A stretch of DNA of 64,000 nt from Flaviflexus sp. Lineage in GTDB: Bacteria; Actinomycetota; Actinomycetes; Actinomycetales; Actinomycetaceae. The position numbers and the translations under genes are program-made. This document shows, piece by piece, positions 16,976 through 26,974 of the stretch. The notes under the pieces were generated by a model. It did no database searches, had not been told where the DNA came from, and saw nothing but the letters and a program-made list of their open reading frames with translations. Each line of letters starts with the position of its first letter. Position 1 is the first letter of the stretch. The stretch is from positions 34,086 to 98,085 of the forward strand of contig JAUNVM010000007.1 in the NCBI GenBank assembly GCA_030537635.1, read 5' to 3'.

Positions 16976-18350
16976 GCGCAGCCTCGTCGAGATTGCGACG
17001 GATGCTGGGGCGGATACTGCGGGTCTGGCTGAGGTGGCCGCGCGGGCAGCGGTCGTGGATTCCCGCCTTGTCACCGGCGGGGAGATCTTTGTGGCCACCG
17101 CCGGGGAGCGCACCAATGGCAATGATCACGCGGCCGATGCTCTGGCTCGGGGAGCGGCCGGCGTCCTCACCGATGATCCGGACCGCGCGATTGCCGGCGG
17201 TGCCGACCGGTCGCGCATCATCTCCGTCCCGGATGTCGTGGCCGCCCTGGGCCGCCTGGCCAAGGCCAATCTCGCCCTCGCCCGCAGGCTCGGCAATCCG
17301 CTGGTCGTCGGCGTGACCGGCTCGGTCGGTAAGACGACGACGAAGGATTTGCTTGCTCACGTGCTCGCCCCGCGCGGGCCGATCATTGCCCCTCCGGGCA
17401 GCTTCAACAACGAGATCGGCCTGCCGCTCACCGTCCTGCGGGCCGATGAGAACACGGCAACCCTCGTGGTGGAGATGGGAGCCGATCACGTCGGCAACAT
17501 CGACTACCTCACCGACATTGCCCCGCTCGACATCGGTATCGTTCTCGCCGTGGCCCGCGCCCACATCGGCGGCTTCGGCAGCCTCGAGAACGTCGCCAGG
17601 GCTAAGTCTGAGCTCGTCACGGGGATTCGCCCCGGTGGGCTGGCCATTCTCAACGCCGATGATCCCCGGGTGGCGGCCATGTCGCGGCTGGCCGAGCGGG
17701 TCACCTTCTTTTCGGCCACCGGCAACGGCGATGTGGCCGCGCGAAACGTTGACTTGGGAGAAGATGGTCGAGCGTCCTTCGACCTCGTCATCGGCGCGGA
17801 ATCCGCCCCCGTGCGCCTCGGTCTCATCGGCGCCCACCACGTGTCTAATGCTCTGGCCGCTGCCGCCTGCGCGCACGCCGCCGGATTGAGCGCGGGGGAG
17901 ATTGCCGGCCGGCTCGACGCCAAGGCCGCCTCTCCGCATCGCATGGACGTGTGGCGCAGTGGAGATCTCACGGTCATTGACGATGCGTACAACGCCAATC
18001 CGGATTCGATGCGGGCCGGGATTGCCGCCCTGGCCCAGCTGGGCGAAGGAACGAAGATCGCCGTGCTCGGCGCGATGCTGGAGTTGGGGGAGGGCTCGGA
18101 TGAGGAGCATGCCAGCCTTGGGCGCGAGCTCGCCGACCGTGGCATCGATACGCTCATTGCCCACCGGGCCCCGGCCCTCGCTGCCGCAGCGGCCGAGGCC
18201 GGGCTCAAGGTGCGTGAGCCCGCCGACCTTGACGAGGCCCACGCCGCCGTCATTGAGGAGATCGCGGGCGGGGGGACTATCCTATTCAAGGGGTCCTACG
18301 GCTCGAAGATGTGGGCCCTTGCCGATCGGTTGAAGGAGGAGTTGTGCTAG
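16968..18350 (+). CDS. murF: UDP-MurNAc-tripeptide:D-Ala-D-Ala ligase (MurF)
   Basis: Completes the UDP-MurNAc pentapeptide in the cytoplasm by adding D-Ala-D-Ala. The 460-residue product has the ATP loop GVTGSVGKTTTKDLL, the FNNEIGLPLTVL motif typical of MurF, EMGADHVGNIDYL, the VIDDAYNANPDSM motif and a final ILFKGSYGSKMW. ATG 16968 with GGGGGAG upstream lies inside the end of murE. The stop codon lies within the beginning of mraY. Confidence 0.96.
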   Translation: MIERSLVEIATDAGADTAGLAEVAARAAVVDSRLVTGGEIFVATAGERTNGNDHAADALARGAAGVLTDDPDRAIAGGADRSRIISVPDVVAALGRLAKANLALARRLGNPLVVGVTGSVGKTTTKDLLAHVLAPRGPIIAPPGSFNNEIGLPLTVLRADENTATLVVEMGADHVGNIDYLTDIAPLDIGIVLAVARAHIGGFGSLENVARAKSELVTGIRPGGLAILNADDPRVAAMSRLAERVTFFSATGNGDVAARNVDLGEDGRASFDLVIGAESAPVRLGLIGAHHVSNALAAAACAHAAGLSAGEIAGRLDAKAASPHRMDVWRSGDLTVIDDAYNANPDSMRAGIAALAQLGEGTKIAVLGAMLELGEGSDEEHASLGRELADRGIDTLIAHRAPALAAAAAEAGLKVREPADLDEAHAAVIEEIAGGGTILFKGSYGSKMWALADRLKEELC

Positions 18351-19429
18351 CGATCATGGTGGCCATGGGGGTGGCCATGATTATCTCCCTGCTCGGCACG
18401 CCCCTGCTCATTCGCCTGCTCGTGCGCCGCCAGTACGGCCAGTTCATCCGCCAGGATGGTCCGACCTCGCATCAAACCAAGCGTGGCACGCCCACCATGG
18501 GTGGATTGGTCATCATCATCTCCACCGTCATCGCCTACATTGCCGCCAACATTGTCGGCCAGCGCTGGCCGGGAGCCAGCGGCCTGCTACTCCTGTTCCT
18601 CATGATCGGCATGGGCGTTATTGGCTTCATCGACGACTACATCAAGATCTCTCACCAGCGCTCCCTCGGCCTCAACCCGCTCGGCAAGCTCATCGGCCAG
18701 GCCCTCGTCGGCATTCTCTTCGCCGCGCTCGCCCTTCAGTTCAAGGACGAGGCGAATCGCACGCCGGGCTCGATGCGGATCTCCTTTGTCCGCGATACCG
18801 ATCTCACGCTCGCCTACTGGGGAGTGGGGATCGGCCTCATCCTGTTCATCCTGTGGGCCAACTTCCTCATCTCCGCCTGGTCCAACGCCGTCAACCTCAC
18901 CGATGGTCTGGACGGTCTGGCCACCGGTGCCTCCATGATCGCCTTCGGCGCCTACACGATCATCGCGATCTTCCAGTCCAATCAGAACTGCCGCGCCCTC
19001 GTGGACACCGCGGCCGGCTGCTACGAGGTGCGCGACCCGCGCGATCTGGCCATCATCGGCGCCGCCATCGTTGGCTCCTGCTTCGGCTTCCTGTGGTGGA
19101 ATGCCTCCCCGGCCCAGATTTTCATGGGGGACACCGGATCGCTCGCCCTCGGCGCCGCCTTCGCCGGCATGTCCATCCTCACCCGCACCGAGGTACTCGC
19201 CGTTCTGCTCGGCGGCCTCTTCGTCATCATCGTCTTCTCCGACGTGATCCAGATCGGCGTCTTCAAACTCACCCGCAAACGCGTCTTTAGGATGGCGCCG
19301 CTGCACCATCATTTTGAGCTCAAGGGCTGGGGTGAGGTGACCATCGTCATCCGCTTCTGGATCATCGCCGCGCTCCTCGCCGTCCTCGGCGGCGGGCTCT
19401 TCTACGCCGAATGGTTGGCCCAGCAGTGA
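18344..19429 (+). CDS. mraY: Phospho-N-acetylmuramoyl-pentapeptide transferase (MraY)
   Basis: Integral membrane enzyme that makes lipid I on undecaprenyl phosphate. The 361-residue product has about ten hydrophobic helices and the family motifs SHQTKRGTPTMGG, DDYIKI, NLTDGLDGLA and HHHFELKGW. GTG 18344 has AAGGAGG four bases upstream and overlaps the murF stop. Its TGA overlaps the murD GTG. Confidence 0.96.
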   Translation: MLAIMVAMGVAMIISLLGTPLLIRLLVRRQYGQFIRQDGPTSHQTKRGTPTMGGLVIIISTVIAYIAANIVGQRWPGASGLLLLFLMIGMGVIGFIDDYIKISHQRSLGLNPLGKLIGQALVGILFAALALQFKDEANRTPGSMRISFVRDTDLTLAYWGVGIGLILFILWANFLISAWSNAVNLTDGLDGLATGASMIAFGAYTIIAIFQSNQNCRALVDTAAGCYEVRDPRDLAIIGAAIVGSCFGFLWWNASPAQIFMGDTGSLALGAAFAGMSILTRTEVLAVLLGGLFVIIVFSDVIQIGVFKLTRKRVFRMAPLHHHFELKGWGEVTIVIRFWIIAALLAVLGGGLFYAEWLAQQ

Positions 19430-20856
19430 GAACAATTCCCGGAGCGGCCGATCTTGCCGGAGCCCGCATCGCCATCGCCGGTATGGGAACCACCGGTCGG
19501 GCGGTGGAGCAGACCCTGCGAGCCCACACCGACACCACGCTCGCCTGCTTCGATGATCGAGGCGACTACACCGAGCTCACCGCCCCCGCGATCACCGCCT
19601 TCGAACCCGATCTGGTCATTGCCTCGCCCGGCATTCCCGCAACCGGCGGCCTCTTCGAGGGCCTCGGTGAGATTCCCGTGTGGTCCGAGGTGGAGCTCGC
19701 CTGGCGCCTGCGGAGCGTCGGCGAGGATGGTCCGGCGCCCTGGCTCGCGGTCACCGGAACCAACGGTAAGACGACAACGGTACAGATGCTGGGGGCGATG
19801 ACCCGGGGAGCCGTGGTCGGCAATGTCGGCAATCCCCTCATCACCGCCGTCACGGACCTGGATGCCCCGCCGCAGATCGTGGCCCTCGAGCTGTCCTCCT
19901 TCCAACTGCACGCCACCCACACCATGGCCCCGCTGGCCGCCGGCTGCCTCAATATCGCCGATGATCATCTCGACTGGCACGGCTCGCCGGCCGCCTACCG
20001 GGCCGATAAGGCCCGCATCTACCGCTTCGTGACCGGGGCCAGGTGCTATCCGCTCTCCGAGCCGGAGGTCGCCGCCATGGTCCATGCCGCGGAGCAAGAC
20101 GCACGGGCGGCGCAGGATCAGCACAACGAGCCCGCCGGGCGCACCGTCCCGGCTGAGCGCCTGGATGTGGCCCGCCGGTCGGGCGGGGCGCGTTCGGTGG
20201 CGCTGAGTATGACCGCACCCGAGCCGGGCCAGATTGGTCTTGACGCCGGCGCGGTCATCGACCGGGCCTTCGGGTCGGGTGAGGTCCTCTTCGAGGCCGG
20301 CGCCCTGGATCGACTCGGCGGCGGAGGCCACCTCCTTGCTGATGCGATGATGGCGGGGGCGCTGGCCCGCAGCGCGGGAGTGAGCGCGGAGCAGATCGCG
20401 GATGCGCTGGCGAGCTTTGAACTTGGCCGGCATCGCGCCGAGCGGGTTCCCACCACGGACGGAATCACCTGGATTGACGATTCGAAGGCGACGAATGCGC
20501 ACGCGGCCGAGGCGTCGATCATGGCGCGAGATCGGGTCATCTGGATCGCGGGTGGGCTCGCCAAGGGCGCCCGGCTGGATGGCCTCGTGGCCGCCATTGC
20601 CTCTCGACTCAAGCATGTCATTGTCATCGGGGTGGATCCCGAACCGGTTCTTTCGGCAATGTCGGCAGCCCCGGGCGTGCCGGTCACGAGGATCACCGGA
20701 CCCTCCGATACAGTCATGTCGAAGGCCGTGGCCGAGGCAAAGCGGGTGGCGCAGCCAGGTGACACCGTCATGATGGCGCCGGCGTGCGCCTCCTGGGACC
20801 AGTTCTCGTCCTACGGCGAACGAGGAGACCAATTTCGCGACGCGGTCATGGAGTAG
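19426..20856 (+). CDS. murD: UDP-MurNAc-L-Ala:D-Glu ligase (MurD)
   Basis: Adds D-glutamate to UDP-MurNAc-L-Ala. The 476-residue product starts with a Rossmann-like UDP-binding domain (RIAIAGMGTTGRAVE), then the ATP loop VTGTNGKTTTVQML, ELSSFQLHATH, NIADDHLDWHGS and a C-terminal domain with TWIDDSKATNAHAAE. GTG 19426 overlaps the mraY stop (GTGA) and has no clear Shine-Dalgarno, so initiation probably depends on coupling. A roughly 60-residue linker (about 226-285) is somewhat longer than usual. Confidence 0.94.
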   Translation: MRTIPGAADLAGARIAIAGMGTTGRAVEQTLRAHTDTTLACFDDRGDYTELTAPAITAFEPDLVIASPGIPATGGLFEGLGEIPVWSEVELAWRLRSVGEDGPAPWLAVTGTNGKTTTVQMLGAMTRGAVVGNVGNPLITAVTDLDAPPQIVALELSSFQLHATHTMAPLAAGCLNIADDHLDWHGSPAAYRADKARIYRFVTGARCYPLSEPEVAAMVHAAEQDARAAQDQHNEPAGRTVPAERLDVARRSGGARSVALSMTAPEPGQIGLDAGAVIDRAFGSGEVLFEAGALDRLGGGGHLLADAMMAGALARSAGVSAEQIADALASFELGRHRAERVPTTDGITWIDDSKATNAHAAEASIMARDRVIWIAGGLAKGARLDGLVAAIASRLKHVIVIGVDPEPVLSAMSAAPGVPVTRITGPSDTVMSKAVAEAKRVAQPGDTVMMAPACASWDQFSSYGERGDQFRDAVME

Positions 20857-20858
20857 GC

Positions 20859-22082
20859 ATGGACGACACCACAGTTGTTGACGGGCGGGTCATCGCCCTG
20901 CGTCACGCCATTATCCTCACCCTGGCGGTCACGTCCATCCTCACCATCATCGGCGTGGTCATGGTGTTCTCCGCAACCTCGGTCACCTCACTCACCGTGG
21001 CGATTGCCCACGACAATCCGGCGCTGCGCTTTAGTCAGGCCCAACGCCAGCTCATGTACGCCATCGTCGGCTTCATCCTCCTGCCGATCGCCGTTCTCGT
21101 GCCGGCACGCGTTTATCAGAGGATGAGCTGGCCGCTCTTTGGCCTTGGCCTCATCCTTCAGGCCCTCGTCGTCACCCCCCTCGGTATCGAGGTGGGCGGT
21201 AACGTCAACTGGATTGCCATTGGCCCCATCCAGATCCAGCCGGGCGAGTTCCTCAAGCTGGCCGTTGCCCTGTGGCTGGCTATCCAGCTCGGAAGGCTCA
21301 ACCGCCATCAGCTGTCGGACTGGAAAGCGGTTGCCATTCCCTCCGGTCTGGGAGCCCTTGTTGCTCTTGGCGCGGTCATGCTGGGTAAGGATATGGGCAC
21401 CGGCATCATCTATGTCATCATCTACGTCACCGCGTTCTGGCTGGCGGGGCTGCCGCTTACCTGGTTTGCCTACGGCGGTATTCTCGTCGCGGTTGCCGCA
21501 GTTGTCCTCGTCGCCATCGCCCCCTCCCGTCTCGCGCGAGTCGGTGCCTTCATCACTAATCTCGCCTCTAATCCCGATCTCGACAAGCCCACCCAGTCCG
21601 ACTACGCCATGTGGGCCTTCGGCACCGGTGGCATCGGAGGAGTAGGCCTCGGAGCCTCGAGGGAGAAGTGGAACTATCTGCCCGAGGCGCACAATGACTT
21701 CATCTTCGCCGTCGTCGGCGAGGAGCTCGGACTGGGTGGGGCGCTCGCCATCGTCATCCTCTATGTCATGCTCGGCTGGGGTCTCGTGCGCATCATCATC
21801 GCTCATCCGCAGATGTGGGTGAAGCTATTCGTTGCCATGGTTGCCATGTGGCTGGTGGGCCAGGCCGTGCTCAACATGATGGTGGTGACCGGGGCGCTGC
21901 CCGTCTTCGGTGTTCCACTTCCCTTCATCTCCCAGGGCGGCTCCGCCCTTATTGCGGGCATGCTTGCCATCGGCGTATCCGTCTCCCTCGCCCTGTCCGC
22001 CCCGGGGGTGCGCGAAACCTTCCGCATGCCACCGGCGCTATCCTTCCGCTCGACCGCCTCGATCAAGAGGAGCTCCGCATGA
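20859..22082 (+). CDS. ftsW: Septal peptidoglycan glycosyltransferase FtsW
   Basis: SEDS-family polymerase that extends septal glycan strands with FtsI. The 407-residue product has about ten membrane helices. Conserved stretches are GNVNWIAIGPIQIQPGEFLKLA, LGKDMGTG, LPEAHNDFIFAVVGEELG and the C-terminal VPLPFISQGGSA. ATG 20859 is two bases after the murD stop with GGAG five bases upstream. The end overlaps murG (ATGA). Confidence 0.95.
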   Translation: MDDTTVVDGRVIALRHAIILTLAVTSILTIIGVVMVFSATSVTSLTVAIAHDNPALRFSQAQRQLMYAIVGFILLPIAVLVPARVYQRMSWPLFGLGLILQALVVTPLGIEVGGNVNWIAIGPIQIQPGEFLKLAVALWLAIQLGRLNRHQLSDWKAVAIPSGLGALVALGAVMLGKDMGTGIIYVIIYVTAFWLAGLPLTWFAYGGILVAVAAVVLVAIAPSRLARVGAFITNLASNPDLDKPTQSDYAMWAFGTGGIGGVGLGASREKWNYLPEAHNDFIFAVVGEELGLGGALAIVILYVMLGWGLVRIIIAHPQMWVKLFVAMVAMWLVGQAVLNMMVVTGALPVFGVPLPFISQGGSALIAGMLAIGVSVSLALSAPGVRETFRMPPALSFRSTASIKRSSA

Positions 22083-23158
22083 GAATACTCGCTGCCGCCG
22101 GAGGCACCGCCGGCCACGTCAACCCCATGCTCGCCGCCGCGGCCGAACTCATCTCTCGCGGTCACGAGGTCACCTGCCTCGGCACGAAGAGCGGCCTGGA
22201 GGCCGAGCTCGTTCCCGCCGCCGGCCACGAGCTCCTCTTCGTGGACAAGGTGCCGGTTCCACGCCGTCCCAGCATCGACCTGCTCCGCCTGCCCGTGCGG
22301 CTGCGCCGGGCGGTCGCCCAGGCCGGCGAGGCCATCGACTCCGCCCGCGCCGACGTCGTCCTTGGATTTGGCGGATACGTCTCCGCTCCTGCTTATCTCG
22401 CCGCCCGCCGCCGGGGCGTGCCCATTGTCGTCCAGGAGCAAAATGCTCGACCGGGCCTGGCCAACCGGCTCGGCGCGCGATTCGCCGCCGGCGTTTCCCT
22501 CACCTTCCCCGGAACAAAGCTATCCACACCGGGGGTCACCCGCCTGACCGGATTGCCGCTGCGCCCCGCGATCGCCGAACTCGCCGGCGCCGATGATCGG
22601 GCTGAGCGCCGGGCCCGGGCCGCCGAACGGTTCGGCCTGGATCCGGACCTGCCAACCGTGCTCATCACCGGCGGATCTTCCGGAGCCCGCCACCTCAACC
22701 AGGTCATCTCTCGGGCGGCAGCCACCCTCACCGAGCGTGGCCAGGTCCTGCACCTCACCGGCAAGGGAAAGACGGCGGATATTGACCCGGCCGCGCCCGG
22801 CGAGCGATACCGGGTGCTCGAGTACCTGCGGGAGATGGAGGAGGCGTACGCGGTGGCCGATCTTGTCGTGTCCCGCTCCGGGGCGGGGATGGTGGCCGAG
22901 CTTGCCGCCCTCACCATTCCGGCCGTCGTTGTTCCCCTGCCGATCGGCAATGGGGAGCAGGAGCTCAACGCCCGACCCTATATCGACTCCGGTGGCTTCC
23001 TCCTCATTCGGGATGCTGAGCTGGACGAGGCCGCGGTGGCCACCCGGATCGCGCCCCTGCTCGAGGGCGAGGAACTCGCCCGCCGCTCGGCACTCTTGGC
23101 CGCCGCCGGCGTGGGGGATGGTGCCGCCGCCCTGGCCGACCTCATCGAGGAGATGTAG
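22079..23158 (+). CDS. murG: Undecaprenyl-PP-MurNAc-pentapeptide GlcNAc transferase (MurG)
   Basis: Peripheral membrane GT28 enzyme that converts lipid I to lipid II. The 359-residue product has the N-terminal GGTAGHVNPMLA loop, GFGGYVSAPAYLAA, QEQNARPGLANR, the TGGSSGARHLN UDP-binding region and SRSGAGMVAELAAL. Start ATG 22079 has GAGGAG six bases upstream and overlaps the ftsW stop. Confidence 0.96.
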   Translation: MRILAAAGGTAGHVNPMLAAAAELISRGHEVTCLGTKSGLEAELVPAAGHELLFVDKVPVPRRPSIDLLRLPVRLRRAVAQAGEAIDSARADVVLGFGGYVSAPAYLAARRRGVPIVVQEQNARPGLANRLGARFAAGVSLTFPGTKLSTPGVTRLTGLPLRPAIAELAGADDRAERRARAAERFGLDPDLPTVLITGGSSGARHLNQVISRAAATLTERGQVLHLTGKGKTADIDPAAPGERYRVLEYLREMEEAYAVADLVVSRSGAGMVAELAALTIPAVVVPLPIGNGEQELNARPYIDSGGFLLIRDAELDEAAVATRIAPLLEGEELARRSALLAAAGVGDGAAALADLIEEM

Positions 23159-24475
23159 ATGTACCACTTCATTGGCATTGGCGGGGTTGGTATGGCGGCG
23201 GTGGCCGAGCTACTGGCCGCCCGCGGCCACGAGATCTCCGGCTCGGACCGCGCCGAATCGGCCAACCTGGACCACCTACGCGCCCTCGGCGTCACCTGCA
23301 CGGTCGGCCACGATGCGGCCGCCGTCGACCCCTCCGCCACCGTTGTGCGTTCCTCCGCCATCTCCCCGGACAATCCCGAGCTCACGGTGGCCGCCGAGCG
23401 CGGACAGCGCATCATTCACCGTTCCGAGGCTCTTGCGCTGGCCGCCGCAGACCGCCGCTTCATTGCCGTGGCCGGGGCGCACGGTAAGTCCACCGTCTCC
23501 GCCATGATCTCCCACGTCCTGCTCGAATCCGGCCAGGACCCGTCCTGGGCCTTTGGGGCCACCATGAAGGGATCCTCGGGCGCCCGGCTCGGAGCCGGGG
23601 ACGCCTTCGTGGCCGAGGCCGATGAATCCGATGGCTCCTTCCTCAACTATCGGCCCGAAATCGAGGTCGTCACCACCATCGAGCCCGATCATCTCGACCA
23701 CTACGGATCCACCGAGGCCTTCGAGGAAGCGTTCACGCGCTTCGCCGACCTGCGCACCGGGCCCCTCATCGCCTGCTCCGATGATCCGGGTGCGCGCCGC
23801 CTGCTCGAGCGCGCCACCGGGACGCGCTGGGCATACGGCACCGAGCCCTACGAGGGAGCCGAAACAAAGATCGACCTCATCATGCACACTCCGCGCACGG
23901 CCTCGATCCGGTGCGCCGGCGAGCGGGTCAATCTCACGCTGCTTCAGCCCGGCGAGCACAATCTGCGCAATGCTTGCGCGGCCTGGGCGGCCGCCCGGGC
24001 CCTCGGCATCGACCCCGAGGTTGCGGCCGATGCTCTGGCCACCTTCCCCGGCATCTCCCGTCGCATGGAAGTGGTGGGGGAGAAGAACGGGGTGCGCGTC
24101 ATCGACGATTACGCCCACCACCCCTCCGAGGTGGCTGCCACCATCGACGCACTGCGCGCGGAGAATCGCCGACTGCTCGTCCTCTTCCAACCCCACCTGT
24201 ATTCGCGCACCCGGATCTTCGCTGAGCGCTTCGCCGCCGCCCTCGATACGGCCGACGAGGTCATTGTCACCGGCGTGTACGGGGCCCGAGAGGAACCCGA
24301 AGAGGGAGTCGATGGCGATCTCATTACCCGTGCCATGACCCGGGGCCGCTTCATTGCCGATCGATTCGAGGCGGCCGATGAGATTGCCCGCAGCGCCCGC
24401 GACGGGGACATCGTGTGCACGATGGGTGCGGGAAACGTTACCGAGCTCGGCCGCCGCATTCTGGAGGCATTATGA
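23159..24475 (+). CDS. murC: UDP-MurNAc:L-alanine ligase (MurC)
   Basis: Starts stem-peptide synthesis by adding L-alanine to UDP-MurNAc. The 438-residue product has the N-terminal HFIGIGGVGMAAVAELL, an ATP loop written GAHGKST rather than the more common GTHGKTT, the EADESDGSF motif, EPDHLDHYG and the C-terminal DDYAHHPSEV. ATG 23159 follows the murG stop without a gap; GAGGAG is six bases upstream. The end overlaps ftsQ. Confidence 0.95.
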   Translation: MYHFIGIGGVGMAAVAELLAARGHEISGSDRAESANLDHLRALGVTCTVGHDAAAVDPSATVVRSSAISPDNPELTVAAERGQRIIHRSEALALAAADRRFIAVAGAHGKSTVSAMISHVLLESGQDPSWAFGATMKGSSGARLGAGDAFVAEADESDGSFLNYRPEIEVVTTIEPDHLDHYGSTEAFEEAFTRFADLRTGPLIACSDDPGARRLLERATGTRWAYGTEPYEGAETKIDLIMHTPRTASIRCAGERVNLTLLQPGEHNLRNACAAWAAARALGIDPEVAADALATFPGISRRMEVVGEKNGVRVIDDYAHHPSEVAATIDALRAENRRLLVLFQPHLYSRTRIFAERFAAALDTADEVIVTGVYGAREEPEEGVDGDLITRAMTRGRFIADRFEAADEIARSARDGDIVCTMGAGNVTELGRRILEAL

Positions 24476-25686
24476 GGCCGCCTAAGCAGCCCAAGCGGCC
24501 CGCCGCCATGCGCCAGCCGGCGCGCCAGCCACGCCCGGCTCCGGCGGAGGAATCGATCGAGCGCAGCCTGCGCCGGGCCACCCCGCCGCGCAGCGCGCAA
24601 ACCGCGGCCGAACCTGAGGAAGTGGCAGATCCGCGCCAGGCCCGCCGCACCCGCCAGCCGGTCCGCCTCTCCCCGCGCGGAGCCGTGCCGGGCGGCGGCG
24701 ACACCGCGCCCACCGCTCCCGTACCCGCCGAACCGGTCGAGGAGCCGCGAGCAACCCCAGATTCCCCGCGCTCCGCGTGGCTGAGCCGGCTCGGCTTTTT
24801 CAAGCCCGCCGCCGACCGGCGCGCCCGCTCAGAAGCGACAACCGAGGGATCTCCGCGGCCTGACGGCAGGGCGTCGGCGACGTCGTCTGCCAAGCCGCCC
24901 GCCCCCGCACCGGACCCGACGTCAGGCAGGTCCGTTGCCAAGGCGAAGAAACGGCCCGGGCGCAAGGCCTCCTCCCAGCCCCTTGATCTCGAGGCCGCGC
25001 GCCGGGATATGAAGGCCGCGCGCCGCTCGCGCCGGATTCGCAAGATCGGTCTGATCCTTGCCGTTCTCGCCGTTCTCGCCGCGATGACCTATATCCTCTT
25101 CTTCTCCCCGCTGTTGGCGGTGAAGAAGGACAAGATCAGCGTGGAGACGACCGATCCTGCCCGGGTGCTGCCCCTCGGCAGTATCGACGCCATCACCGGC
25201 CCCTACGTGGGCCGCCCGGTGCTGTCCATTGACACCGAGGCGGTGGAGGACCTCATCGAGGAGCTGCCCGAGGTGTCCTCCGCCCACGTTCACCGCTCCC
25301 TGCCCTCCGGTCTCACGGTCGAGGTCACCGGACGCATCCCGGTCGCCTGCCTCACCGAGGCTGAGCAGTGCACCCCGATCGACACTGAAGGGGTGAAGTT
25401 GCCCGGAGCTCAAGGAGCCGAGGAGCTGCCGAACATCACCGGGGATCCCACCGGCATCTCCGATTTGCTTGATGTCATGGCGGTGCTGCCCGAGGGTGTG
25501 CGCTCCCGCGTGACCACGGCCAACATCTCCGAGACCGGGCTCATCGAATTTGATCTTGGCGGCCCGGTCGTCAAGTGGGGAGCCTCCGTCGACAACGAGA
25601 AAAAGGCCCAGGTCCTCGAGGTGCTCCTCAGCCAGGAGGCCAATATCTACGACGTGAGCATCCCCACAGCGCCGGTCACGTCCTGA
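24472..25686 (+). CDS. ftsQ: Cell division protein FtsQ
   Basis: Bitopic divisome protein. The 404-residue product is dominated by a long cytoplasmic N-terminus of about 190 residues rich in Pro, Arg and Ala, without recognisable fold. One membrane helix follows (about 195-217), then a POTRA domain (KISVETTDPARVLPLGSI... VSSAHVHRSLPSGLTVEV) and an FtsQ-type C-terminal domain. Family members usually have much shorter cytoplasmic tails outside actinobacteria. ATG 24472 overlaps the murC stop with GGAGG upstream. Confidence 0.9.
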   Translation: MRPPKQPKRPAAMRQPARQPRPAPAEESIERSLRRATPPRSAQTAAEPEEVADPRQARRTRQPVRLSPRGAVPGGGDTAPTAPVPAEPVEEPRATPDSPRSAWLSRLGFFKPAADRRARSEATTEGSPRPDGRASATSSAKPPAPAPDPTSGRSVAKAKKRPGRKASSQPLDLEAARRDMKAARRSRRIRKIGLILAVLAVLAAMTYILFFSPLLAVKKDKISVETTDPARVLPLGSIDAITGPYVGRPVLSIDTEAVEDLIEELPEVSSAHVHRSLPSGLTVEVTGRIPVACLTEAEQCTPIDTEGVKLPGAQGAEELPNITGDPTGISDLLDVMAVLPEGVRSRVTTANISETGLIEFDLGGPVVKWGASVDNEKKAQVLEVLLSQEANIYDVSIPTAPVTS

Positions 25687-25748
25687 ACTTGCCGACACGC
25701 GGGCGCGGTCGTTGATCCCGGGCCCGCACCTCCGTACCTTATCCGCGA

Positions 25749-25772
25749 GGTTGAGGCCGAAAAACCTCAACC
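25749..25772 (+). promoter_or_regulatory. Inverted repeat in the ftsZ leader
   Basis: Perfect eight-base arms GGTTGAGG and CCTCAACC around an A-rich eight-base loop, 32 bases before the ftsZ ATG. The octamer TTGAGGCC also recurs directly at 25751 and 25778. It may be an RNA hairpin controlling ftsZ translation or an operator; the sequence alone does not decide. Confidence 0.45.
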
Positions 25773-25803
25773 ATTGCTTGAGGCCTCGAAGGGAAGACAG
25801 GGT

Positions 25804-26970
25804 ATGTCCACGATCAATAGCACAGCGAATATCAAGGTGATTGGTGTTGGTGGCGGCGGCGTCAATGCGGTCGACCGCATGATCCAGGACGGACTGGCCG
25901 GCGTCGAATTCATCGCCGTCAACACCGATAGCCAGTCCCTCGTCAAGTCCGAGGCCGATACGAAGCTGGATATTGGCCGCGACGTGTCCAACGGTCTAGG
26001 CGCGGGCGCCGATCCGACGATCGGCAAGAAGGCCGCCGAGGAAAACATCGAGCTGATCCGCCAGGCTCTCGAGGGCGCGGACATGGTGTTCGTGACCGCC
26101 GGCGAGGGCGGCGGCACCGGAACTGGCGCTGCCCCGGTGGTGGCCCAGGTCGCCCGTGATCTCGGCGCGCTCACGGTCGGTGTTGTCACCCGCCCCTTTG
26201 ACTTCGAGGGACGCCAGCGTGCCAACAATGCCATCACCGGCATCAAGGTCCTGCGCGAGGCGGTCGATACCCTCATTGTCATTCCCAATGACCGCCTGCT
26301 CGACATTGCCGAGAAGGAGCTGTCGGTCCTCGAGGCTTATCACATGGCCGATGCGGTCCTGCGCTCCGGCGTCAAGGGCATCTCCGATCTCATCACCATC
26401 CCCGGCCTCGTCAACCTTGACTTCGCCGACGTCAAGGCCGTCATGAAGGATGCTGGGACGGCGATCATGGGCATCGGCTCCGCCTCCGGAGAGGACCGGG
26501 CCATGGCGGCCACCGAGAAGGCCATCTCCTCGCCGCTGCTCGAGGCCCGCATCGATGGCGCCCACGGCGTCCTGCTGTCCTTCCAGGCCGGCGCCGACTT
26601 CTCCATGAAGGAGCTCGCCGATGCCTCGAAGCTCGTCAAGGAATCGGTCGATCCGAATGCCAACATTATTGTCGGCCAAATCATCGAGGATTCGCTTGGC
26701 GACGAGGTTCGGGTCACCGTCATTGCCGCCGGCTTTGACGAGAACCAGGATGAGATTGTCGCCAATCCGACCGCGCAGGCCCAGCAGGCCCCGCCGGCCG
26801 CTCCGCCCGCTGTGCCTTCCCCGCAGCCCGAGGAGGCTCCCGCCGCTGAATCCCCCGAGCCGGGCCACCTTGTCACCCCCTCCGCCCCGGCCGGTCAGCC
26901 TCGCCACGCCGAGAAGAGCGCCGAGGATCGCGGACTCGACATTCCGTCCTTCCTCTTCAACCAGGACTGA
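25804..26970 (+). CDS. ftsZ: Cell division GTPase FtsZ
   Basis: Tubulin homologue that forms the Z ring. The 388-residue product has the N-terminal [19 protein letters not shown], the tubulin signature [23 protein letters not shown] and the synergy-loop region [16 protein letters not shown] Pro/Ala-rich linker of about 50 residues leads to the conserved C-terminal peptide ([12 protein letters not shown]), which binds SepF and other partners. ATG 25804 gives the family N-terminus. A 117-base gap with a hairpin separates it from ftsQ and may hold an extra promoter. Confidence 0.97.
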   Translation: MSTINSTANIKVIGVGGGGVNAVDRMIQDGLAGVEFIAVNTDSQSLVKSEADTKLDIGRDVSNGLGAGADPTIGKKAAEENIELIRQALEGADMVFVTAGEGGGTGTGAAPVVAQVARDLGALTVGVVTRPFDFEGRQRANNAITGIKVLREAVDTLIVIPNDRLLDIAEKELSVLEAYHMADAVLRSGVKGISDLITIPGLVNLDFADVKAVMKDAGTAIMGIGSASGEDRAMAATEKAISSPLLEARIDGAHGVLLSFQAGADFSMKELADASKLVKESVDPNANIIVGQIIEDSLGDEVRVTVIAAGFDENQDEIVANPTAQAQQAPPAAPPAVPSPQPEEAPAAESPEPGHLVTPSAPAGQPRHAEKSAEDRGLDIPSFLFNQD

Positions 26971-26974
26971 TCCC

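Noticed and set aside
23459..23500. MurC ATP loop GAHGKST as an inactivating change
   Set aside because: The invariant Gly-Lys-Ser/Thr is kept and the other motifs are intact; small P-loop variations do not imply loss of activity.
24472..25043. ftsQ N-terminus as a separate gene or frameshift
   Set aside because: Long Pro/Arg-rich cytoplasmic tails are usual for actinobacterial FtsQ and the frame is continuous into the membrane helix.
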